19,224 nucleotides of DNA from Symbiodinium natans (taxonomy: Eukaryota; Sar; Dinophyceae; Suessiales; Symbiodiniaceae): positions 1 through 19,224 of the forward strand of contig CAJNDS010001425.1 in the NCBI GenBank assembly GCA_905221605.1. The letters are read 5' to 3'. Below the pieces are notes generated by a model. That model had not been told where the DNA came from, did no database searches, and saw only the letters and a program-made list of their open reading frames with translations. The position numbers and the translations under genes are program-made. Position 1 is the first letter of the stretch. Every line of letters starts with the position of its first letter. Below are positions 12,231 to 19,224 of the stretch, piece by piece.

Positions 12231-14930
12231 AATTGTGCGTTACTTTTCCTTCTTGGGGGATGTCCCTTTTTTTCTCCCTTGAAGATGCAGAAAACTATCA
12301 AAAGGAACACCCGTTCCATCGCCCATTTACTCTTCAATTCCCTTCCTTATCTCTTATGCTCTTTTCCTTATTCATTGCAAGAGGAGAAGACAGGAAAAGG
12401 GCCTCCATTCCCCTCTTGTTCTTCCTTTCTTGTGTTTTTGTCATATAAAGGGGAACAGGAGAAAGAGAAGGAGAGAGGAGCGATGAAAGGAACACACTTT
12501 TAATGGGAAGAGCCAAGAAAAGAATGGAAGAGTGATGAATAAAGGAGAGGGAGAGACAAAACAAGTTGCAAAGAAGATGGCGCTCTTCTTAATCCATCCC
12601 CTCTCCCTTATCTCTCCCTTCCCTTTTTCTTTTCGAAATAAGAAAAACTAAGCAGGAAGAATTATGAAAAGGAGAAGGCTTTCTTGTGGTTTACAGCTAA
12701 ACGGAAGCAGAAGGAGAGAAGGGAAAGAGAAGTGAGAGAGGAGAGACAACAAGGAGGTCATTTTAATTTTCTGGAAGGGTATTGAAAAGAAGAGAAAAGA
12801 CAAGAAACAAGGAGACGGATGGCACTGATCTTTATCTATCATCTCTCCCTTGCTTGTCTTTCCCTTTTCCCTCTATAATGAAAAAAAGGCGCCCTCTCTC
12901 GTCTTCAGGAACCCGTTCACTTTTTCCGTTTGGGAACAAGGAAAAGAACAGAGGCGATAGGGCGAGAGGAAGAATTTGCTGAAGCATGGGGAGGGTCTAC
13001 GGGCAAGGAGCCAACCCCGCTCACTTGCCCCATCCATTGTGAAAAGAACAGGGCCTCCATTCCCCTCTTGTTCTTCCTTTCTTGCGTTTTTGTCATTTCA
13101 GGGGGAACAGGAGAAGAGAAGGGAAAGAGAAGGAGCGAGGAGAGATAAAAAGAACACAATTTTAATGGGAAGAGCCAAGAAAAGAATAGAAGAGAGATGA
13201 ATAAAGGAGAGGGAGAGACAAAACAAGGCGCAAAGAAGATGGCACTCTTCTTTATCTATCCTCTCTCCCTTATCTCTGCAAGGAATAGAACAGACAGGAA
13301 GCAAGGAGACGGAGTGACAAAACTTGTCGCAAAGCTTTATATATCTCCCTTGTCTCTCCCTAATTAGAAAAAACCAATCTTGCTATTCACAGATAGATAG
13401 GCGCCCTTCTTCCTCTTCAGGAAATCGCCTTTCCTTTATTTGGCTTTTTGAAGCGAATAAGAAAAACAAGAGATAAGAAGAGAGGACAGGGGATGACTAG
13501 GTAAAGAGAGGAGCTCTTCAATTTTCCTCCCTATCTCTTATGTTACTTTTCCTCCTTGGGGGATGTCCTTTTTTCTCCCTTGAAGATGCAGAAAACTATC
13601 AAAAAGAACGCCCGTTCCATCGCCCATATACTCTTCAATTCCCTTCCTTATCTCTTATGCTCTTTTCCTTATTCATTGCAAGAGGAGAAGACAGGAAAAG
13701 GGCCTCCATTCCCCTCTTGTTCTTCCTTTCTTGTGTTTTTGTCATATAAAGGGGAACAGGAGAAGAGAAGGGGAAGAGAAGGAGAGAGGAGCGATGAAAA
13801 GAAGACAATTTTAAGGGGAAGAGCCAAGAAAAGAATGGAAGAGAGATGAACAAAGGAGAGGGAGAGACAAAACAAGGCGCAAAGAAGATGGCACTCTTCT
13901 TTATCTATCCTCTCTCCCTTATCTCTGCAAGGAATAGAACAGACAGGAAGCAAGGAGACGGAGTGACAAAACTTGTCGCAAAGCTTTATATATCTCCCTT
14001 GTCTCTCCCTAATTAGAAAAAACCAATCATGCTATTCACAGATAGATAGGTGCCCTTCTTCCTCTTCAGGGAATCGCCTTTCCCTTATTTGGCTTTTTGA
14101 AGCGAATAAGAAAAACAACAGATAAGAAGAGAGGACAGGGAATGACTAGGTAAAGAGAGGAGCTCTTCAATTTTCCTCCCTATCTCTTATGTTACTTTTC
14201 CTTCTGGGGGGATGTCCTTTTTTCTCCCTTGAAGATGCAGAAAACTATCAAAAAGAACACCCGTTCCATCGCCCATTTACTCTTCAATTCCCTTCCTTAT
14301 CTCCTATGCTCTTTTCCTTATTCATTGCAACAGGAGAAGACAGGAAAAGGGCTTCCATTCCCCTCCTGTTCTTCCTTTCTTGTGTTTTTTGTCATATAAA
14401 GGGGAACAGGAGAAGAGAAGGGGAAGAGAAGGAGAGATGAGCGGTAAAAAGAACACAATTTTAAGGGGAAGAGCCAAGAAAAGAATGGAAGAGAGATGAA
14501 TAAAGGAGAGGGAGAGACAAAACAAGGAGCAAAGAAGATGGCACTCTTCTTTATCTATCCTCTTTCCCTTATCTCTGCAAGGAATAGAACAGACAGGAAG
14601 CAAGGAGACGGAGTGACAAAACTTGTCGCAAAGCTTTATATATCTCCCTTGTCTCTCCCTAATTTTAAAAAGCCAATCTTGCTATTCACAGATAGGTGCC
14701 CTTCTTCCTCTTCAGGAAATCGCCTTTCCCTTATTTTGCGTTTTGAAGCGACTAAGAAAAACAACAGATAAGAAGAGAGGACAGGGAATGACTAAATAAA
14801 GAGAGGAGCTCTTCAATGTCCCTCCCTTTTTCTTATGTTACTTTTCCTTCTTGGGGGGTCCTTTTTCCTCCCTTGAAGATGCAGAAAACGATCAAAAAGG
14901 ACACCCGTTCCATCGCCCATATATAGGGAG
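12231..14930. repeat. Higher-order tandem satellite, ~649-bp period
   Basis: Landmarks recur at regular spacing. GAAGATGCAGAAAAC occurs at 12281, 13582, 14231 and 14875 (intervals of 1301, 649 and 644). AAAGCTTTATATATCTCCC is at 13331, 13980 and 14630. GGGCCTCCATTCCCCTC (third copy GGGCTTCC) and AATAGAACAGACAGGAAGCA give the same ~650 interval. The copies from 13,300 to 14,930 are nearly identical; the unit around 12,930 lacks the GAAGATGCAG part. Each unit alternates CT-rich and GA-rich segments. No unit carries a conserved reading frame. Confidence 0.9.
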
Positions 14931-14990
14931 ACAGAGAAATCATGAGCATCAGCTGGGTTTGCTGCACCACTCAAAACTTCTCAAGTGACC

Positions 14991-15070
14991 TAGGCGCACT
15001 CTGCGCCTATCAGAGTACATTACAAGTACATAGGCGCACTCTGCGCCTATCAGAGTACATTACAAGTACA
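14991..15070. repeat. 40-bp tandem repeat with hairpin
   Basis: TAGGCGCACTCTGCGCCTAT then CAGAGTACATTACAAGTACA is present twice (14991-15030, 15031-15070), identical. TAGGCGCA and TGCGCCTA form a perfect 8-bp stem around CTC. The shortened copy at 16,505 has only one, with two changes that break the stem. Confidence 0.9.
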
Positions 15071-15293
15071 AGTGCAAGTACAAGCCTTCGTTTTTGATGT
15101 AGAGGGCACGAAAGGTGGAGGAGGGCTGGGGGGGGTGGGGTAAAAGAATTATATAAAACCACTTATAAGGTTTATACAGTTTATGAAGTGGGCTCTTTTT
15201 TCTCCTTTGGCTAATTTTGGGCAACATTTGCCCTTTGGGCCCAATTTGGCCTCAAAAAAACGGCCCCAAAGGGCCCAACAATGGGAAACGTGC

Positions 15294-15915
15294 GGCTGGA
15301 TTTGGCCAAATTTTGCCGGACAGTCTGCGGGCAAAATTTGGCCAAATCGAGCTGCTCGTCGTACGCGATGAGAAATGCGCGGCTCGATTTGGCCAAATTT
15401 TGCCGGGCAGCCTCCGGGCAAAATTTGGCCAAATCGGGCTGCTCTTCGTAGGCGATGAGAAAGGTGCGGCTCTATTTGGCCAAATTTTGCCGGGCAACTT
15501 TCGGACAAAAATTGGCCAAATCAGGCTCTTCGTACGCGATGAGAAAGGCGCGGCTCGATTTGGCCAAATTTTGCCGGGCAGCTTTCGGGCAAAATTTGGC
15601 CAAATCGGGCTGCGCTTCGTAGGCGATGAGAAATGCGCGGCTCGATTTGGCCAAATTTTGCCGAGCAGCTTTCGGGCAAAATTTGGCCAAATCGGGCTGC
15701 TCTTCGTAGGCGATGAGAAATGCGCGGCTCGACTTGGCCAAATTTTGCCGAGCAGCTTTCGGGCAAAATTTGGCCAAATCGGGCTGCTCTTCGTAGGCGA
15801 TGAGAAAGGTGTGGCTCGATTTGGCCAAATTTTGCCGGGCAGCCTTCGGGCAAAATTTGGCCAAATCGGGCAGCTCTTCGTTTGCGATGAGAAATGCGTG
15901 TCTCGATTTGGCCAA
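15294..15915. repeat. 87-bp hairpin tandem array (8 units)
   Basis: Unit starts are 15294, 15381, 15468, 15552, 15639, 15726, 15813 and 15900 (one unit is 84 bp, the last partial). Each holds TTGGCCAAATTTTGCC and its inverted copy GGCAAAATTTGGCCAA about 12 nt apart, a 16-bp stem, followed by a TTCGTAGGCGATGAGAAA segment. Because 87 and 84 are multiples of three, several frames on both strands stay open (261 codons plus, 230 minus). The plus frame repeats FGQILPGSFRAKFGQIGLLF. No start context, splice signal or non-repetitive domain supports a protein. Confidence 0.9.
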
Positions 15916-15939
15916 GTTTTGCCCGGAGCTTCCCCCCCT

Positions 15940-16131
15940 CCCAAGAATTTAATAATGATTAATTTAAGTACGACGGGGAGGTTTCGGATTGAAATTATTT
16001 AAACTATTTAATTCTTAGGGGGCGGGGAGGGTGGTTCCCCCCCCTTTTCGAATTTAAACTATTTAAACTATATAAGTTATTTACATTATTTGAACTATTT
16101 AAATTGTTTAAATTATGTAATTTTTTTAATC
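15940..16131. repeat. AT-rich TTTAAA block with G-rich island
   Basis: AATTTAATAATGATTAATTT..., a GGGGGCGGGGAGGGTGGTT island (16018-16036) and repeated AAATTATTTAAACTATTTAA units. The same block is repeated at 16,830-17,020. The ATTTAAA vocabulary reappears at 18,600-19,224. Confidence 0.8.
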
Positions 16132-17020
16132 AAAGCTTTTTATAACTCCCTTGTCTCTCCCTAATTAGAAAAAACCAATCTTGCTATTCACAGATAGGTG
16201 CCCTTCTTCCTCTTCAGGAAATCGCCTTTCCCTTATTTTGCGTTTTGAAGCGACTAAGAAAAACAACAGATACGAAGAGAGGACAGGGAATGACTAAGTA
16301 AAGAGAGGAGCTCTTCAATGTCCCTCCCTTTTTCTTATGTTACTTTTCCTTCTTGGGGGGTCCTTTTTCCCCCTTGAAGATGCAGAAAACGATCAAAAAG
16401 GACACCCGTTCCATCGCCCAGTTCCATCGCCCATATATAGGGAGACAGAGAAATCATGAGCATCAGCTGGGTTTGCTGCACCACTCAAAACTTCTCAAGT
16501 GACCTAGGCACACTCTGCGCCTGTCAGAGTACATTACAAGTACAAGTGCAAGTACAAGCCTTCGTTTTTGAGGTAGAGGGCACGAAAGGTGGAGGAGGGC
16601 TGGGGGGGTGGGGTAAAAGAATTATATAAAACTACTTATAAGGTTTATACAGTTTATGAAGTGGGCTCTTTTTTTCTCCTTTGGCTAATTTTGGGCAACA
16701 TTTGCCCTTTGGGCCCAATTTGGCCCCAAAAAAACGGCCCCAAAGGGCCAAATCGGGCAGCTCTTCGTATGCGATGAGAAAGGCGCGGCTCGATTTGGCC
16801 AAGTTTTGCCCGGAGCTTCCCCCCCTCCCAAGAATTTAATAATGATTAATCGAAGTACGACGGGGAGGTTTCGGATTGAAATTATTTAAATTATTTAATT
16901 CTTAGGGGGCGGGGAGGGTGGTTCCCCCCCCCCTTTTCGGATTTAAATTATTTAAACTATATAAGCTATTTACATTATTTGAACTATTTAAATTGTTTAA
17001 ATTATGTAAATTATTTAATC
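16132..17020. repeat. Composite satellite unit (shortened 889-bp copy)
   Basis: Repeats the 14,630-16,131 unit in the same order but lacks about 610 bp. The loss falls mostly in the hairpin array, which is cut to one partial unit (16,746-16,810), and one of the two 40-bp repeats is absent. It carries its own 13-bp tandem duplication GTTCCATCGCCCA (16,409-16,434). A third start follows at 17,021. Confidence 0.85.
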
Positions 17021-17095
17021 AAAGCTTTACATATCTCCCTTGCCTCTCCCTAATTAGAAATACCAATCTTGCTATTCACAGATAGGTGCCCTTCT
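17021..17095. repeat. Truncated satellite start
   Basis: AAAGCTTTACATATCTCCC to CACAGATAGGTGCCCTTCT is the first 75 bp of the satellite unit. It then breaks off into the 55-bp array. Confidence 0.85.
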
Positions 17096-17440
17096 CATGC
17101 TTTTTTGTGTTAGCACGGCTCTACTGACACATATTCCGCGAAAAATGTGTCATGCTTTTTGTGTTAGCAGAACTCTGGTGACACATATTCCGCGGAAAAT
17201 GTGTCATGTTTTTTTGTGTTAGCACGGCTCTACTGACACATATTCCGCGGAAAATGTGTCATGTTTTTTTGTGTTAGCACAGCTCTACTGACACATATTC
17301 CGCGGAACAAATGTCATGTTTATGGTGCTTAGAGAACTCTGGTGACACATATTCCGCGAAAAATGTGTCATGCTTTTTTTGTGGTAGCACGGCTCTACTG
17401 ACACATATTCAGCGGAAAAATTGTCATGTTTTTGGTGAAA
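17096..17440. repeat. 55-bp tandem array with palindrome
   Basis: CATG-starting units at 17096, 17151, 17205, 17260, 17315 and 17369, with a partial at 17425. Each contains GTTAGCACGGCTCTACTGAC and then a 28-bp near-perfect palindrome, TGACACATATTCCG with its complement around a central CCGCGG. Two versions differ by CACGGCTCTACTG versus CAGAACTCTGGTG. The short ORFs here are translations of the array. Confidence 0.9.
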
Positions 17441-17593
17441 TTTACGAACACTTACCCCCCGATAAGCAAGACTTGGAACCACTCCGCGTTCTCAGCCTTT
17501 AAGAGTTTAAGGGGGTTTCAAATTCAGGGATACTTGTATTTGCTCCTTGAAACTTACGAACACTTACCCCCCCGATAAGCAAGACTTGGAACC
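17437..17593. repeat. 44-bp direct repeat pair
   Basis: GAAATTTACGAACACTTACC to GACTTGGAACC (17437-17480) recurs at 17549-17593 with one substitution and one extra C. The start-to-start distance is 112 bp. Confidence 0.85.
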
Positions 17594-17910
17594 TGCAGAC
17601 AACAACAAACAGGTCTGTCGCAAAACTTCGACCATTGATACATACCCCCTGTAGCGGGGTATGTCGCGCATGTGGGCCGCGGCCCCGTTACAAGCAATTA
17701 ATATTGGCACGCGGCCAATTTTTTTCTTTCTCAACTATCTCAAAGGGCGCACTGTCTAGATCGCAAGCATAATTTCATTGTGTCTTGACGCATCATAGTG
17801 TACCAAAGTCTCTGCATCATAAGCATTGTTTTCTTTGAGCTTTAGTACAGTTTTTTGTACTAAGGTCTTTAAGCCGTAAGCACTTTAACGGGAAAGGGCG
17901 AGGAGGATAG
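17594..17910. other. Unique sequence with small hairpins, no gene
   Basis: ACATACCCC/GGGGTATGT forms a 9-bp stem with a 7-nt loop (17640-17664). GGGCCGCGGCCC is a 12-bp palindrome (17674-17685). TTAGTACA/TGTACTAA pair at 17842-17863. No open frame with protein character. Confidence 0.5.
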
Positions 17911-18158
17911 CTTGTGATAACTATGACAATTTATCATAATTATGATACCTTATCATAAGTATGATAACTTATGATAACTTATCATAATTATAATAACTTA
18001 TCATAATTATGAAAAGTTGCTTATCATATTTATCATACTCTGAGATAAAGAACTTGAAGTTATCATAATTATGATAATTTAGATCGGGAAGCTAAAGTTA
18101 TCATAATTATGATAACTTATGATGGGGAAGTTGAAGTCATCATAATTATGATAACTTC
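17911..18158. repeat. Cluster of TCATAATTATGA palindromes
   Basis: Seven or so copies of the 12-bp palindrome TCATAATTATGA or close variants. The best is a perfect 24-bp palindrome at 18095-18118 (half site AAGTTATCATAA), and a 26-bp one with a single mismatch lies at 18133-18158. The last three are spaced 37 and 40 bp apart with GGGGAAGTTGAAG-like linkers. Confidence 0.9.
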
Positions 18159-18365
18159 AGGTTGGTAGTTTGGAGTGGAGGGGCAGGAGGGGTTAGGTGC
18201 GAGTGGTGTGGGTGTAGTAAATTGTTGCAAGGGGGCTTGTTGGGGGTGATGGGGTCGGGGAGCAGGTTGCAGGTGCGACGCGGTGCGTGGGGTGGCGCTC
18301 TGCGAAGTGAGGTGGAAATTAGGGGGAGGGAGTTGGGGAGGGGTAGGGGAGGGGAGAGGAGGGGT
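18159..18365 (+). repeat. G-rich block
   Basis: Many GGGG and GGAGGGG runs (for example 18310-18365), with potential for G-quadruplex formation on the plus strand. No coding support. Confidence 0.75.
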
Positions 18366-18587
18366 TAAAGCAAGCCCCAAGCCCCAGCCCCTCCCCTCCA
18401 GCCCCTCCAACCCCTCCAGCCCCTACAGCCAGCCAGCGCCCCTGCAGCAGCCCCTCCAGCCAGCCCCTCCAGCCAGCCCCTCCAGCCAGCCCCCTCCACA
18501 GCCCCTGCAGCCCTTTCCAGCCCATCCCTTCTCCAGCTCCTCCAGCCCCTCCAGCCTCTCCAGCCCCTCCAGCCCTCCAGCCCTACC
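18366..18587 (-). repeat. CCCCTCCAG tandem block
   Basis: Irregular repeats of CAGCCCCTCCAGC with CAGCCAGCC variants, the C-rich mirror of the preceding G-rich block. ORFs on both strands (Pro/Ser/Gln-rich, Gly/Leu/Trp-rich) are repeat translations. Confidence 0.85.
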
Positions 18588-18599
18588 TAAATAATTTAG

Positions 18600-19224
18600 T
18601 TTATGGCTTGGCTGAGTCAATTAAATTAATTTAAACGATTTAAACGATTTAAACGATTTAATTTGGTCCAATTAAATCGTTTAAATCCGACGCCTCAATT
18701 AAACAATTTAATTAGACCGTAGGATTTAAACGATTTAACTGGGTCCAATTAAATCGTTTAAATCCGACGCCCCAATTAAATAATTTAATTCGACCGTAGG
18801 ATTTAAACGATTTAATTGGGCCCAATTAAATCGTTTAAATCGTTTAAATTTTTGAACTAATTTAATTGTGGTGGGAGGTGAGTACAGACAGGCACAGAGC
18901 CAATTAAATTATTTAAATCCGACGCCTCAAATAAATAATTTAATTAGACCGTAGGATTTAAATGATTTAATTGGTTTATGGCTTGGCTGAGTCCCCCCAC
19001 AATTAAATTAATTTAAACGATTTACACGATTTAAACGATTTAATTGGTTCCAATTAAATCGTTTAAATCCGACGCCTCAATTAAATAATTTAATTCGACC
19101 GTAGGATTTAAACGATTTAATTGGGTCCAATTAAATCGTTTAAATCGGACGCCTGAATTAAATAGTTTAATTGGCCTGGGCGATTAAAACGATTTAATTG
19201 GACTCAATTGAATCGTTTAAATCG
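18600..19224. repeat. AT-rich nested palindromic repeat (77-bp units, 375-bp order)
   Basis: GGATTTAAACGATTTAATT starts at 18722, 18799, 18954 (variant) and 19104. Each is followed by its inverted copy and a CCGACGCC linker, giving palindromes of 42-44 bp; the one at 18800-18841 is perfect with no spacer. A larger unit beginning TTATGGCTTGGCTGAGTC recurs at 18601 and 18976 (375 bp). The array runs off the end of the window. Confidence 0.9.

Larger units (their letters stand above)
14630..16131. repeat. 1.5-kb composite satellite unit (full copy)
   Basis: Starts like a normal 649-bp satellite unit (AAAGCTTTATATATCTCCC). At about 14,925 (ATCGCCCATATATAGGGAGA) it switches to new sequence: a 40-bp direct repeat, a G-rich stretch, an 87-bp hairpin array, then TTTAAA-rich DNA ending ATCAAAGCTTT, where the next unit begins. 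The next AAAGCTTT lies 1502 bp further on. Confidence 0.85.

Noticed and set aside
11208-14440. Ser/Leu/Phe-rich minus-strand ORFs and Arg/Glu/Lys-rich plus-strand ORFs of 60-128 codons
   Set aside because: They reflect GA/CT strand asymmetry of the satellite and are not conserved in frame between its copies.
14924-14942. TATATAGGGAGACAG resembling a phage T7 promoter end
   Set aside because: Only the TATAGGGAGA part matches. The upstream promoter bases are absent and the sequence is part of the duplicated satellite unit.
15217-16002. 261-codon plus-strand ORF with 29-residue repeats, and the matching 230-codon minus-strand ORF
   Set aside because: Both arise from the 87-bp satellite. The frame stays open on both strands because the period is divisible by three, and no unique domain, splice site or start context is present.
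17096-17440. Possible CRISPR array (regular palindromic repeats)
   Set aside because: Units are directly contiguous 55-bp tandem repeats without unique spacers, no cas genes are present, and the setting is eukaryotic.
1-19224. Spliced-leader, tRNA, 5S rRNA or snRNA genes
   Set aside because: I looked for the dinoflagellate spliced-leader core and for tRNA/5S box motifs by eye and saw none. A covariance-model scan was not possible here.

Overview
The window reads as nuclear DNA of a eukaryotic alga, most likely a dinoflagellate (Symbiodiniaceae-like). This is an inference. It rests on plant-type TTTAGGG repeats scattered through introns, on very short exons separated by small repetitive introns, and on splice junctions of the form GT/GC/GA...AG|G. 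No bacterial gene, operon, tRNA, rRNA or CRISPR array was seen. The long uninterrupted ORFs are mostly satellite or low-complexity translations, not genes.

Left part (1 to about 10,400): broken-up protein-coding sequence, almost all on the minus strand, among telomere-like arrays and small inverted-repeat elements. At least nine minus-strand segments carry the signature of one RCC1-like repeat family (HTVLLR.DG..VA.G.N..GQC.IP). Four exons between 9362 and 10286 join into one open frame, and one of them is a 19-nt microexon. Further RCC1-like exons lie at 8650-8718, 8006-8054, 7190-7307, 6400-6439 and 4652-4713; the last joins in frame to a terminal exon ending at 4474. Other minus-strand exons (6737-7129, 5026-5101, 2675-2939, 1334-1804, 837-932) are clearly coding-like but unrecognised. 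The last of these encodes a C-terminal hydrophobic helix.

The most interesting system is a set of introner-like elements. Family A has termini CTTRGTAGCCCAGT...ACTGGGCTACCAAG. At four sites it sits as an exact intron between coding segments, flanked by 4-bp target-site duplications. The target duplication supplies the donor (GT, GA or GC) and the element end supplies the AG, so splicing restores the pre-insertion reading frame. A related element (7308-7410) also has a perfect 4-bp duplication but a damaged acceptor. Telomeric arrays are embedded inside several of these elements, and some plain introns consist largely of telomeric repeats.

Right part (about 10,650 to 19,224): no convincing gene and no TTTAGGG arrays. 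It holds a purine/pyrimidine-biased satellite with a ~649-bp higher-order period (to ~14,930). Next comes a ~1.5-kb unit containing eight copies of an 87-bp hairpin repeat, followed by a shortened 889-bp copy of that unit. After that lie a 55-bp palindromic tandem array, a cluster of TCATAATTATGA palindromes, a G-rich to C-rich switch block, and nested 77-bp/375-bp AT-rich palindromes. The abrupt change at about 10.4-10.65 kb could be a giant satellite-filled intron or intergenic region, or an assembly join.
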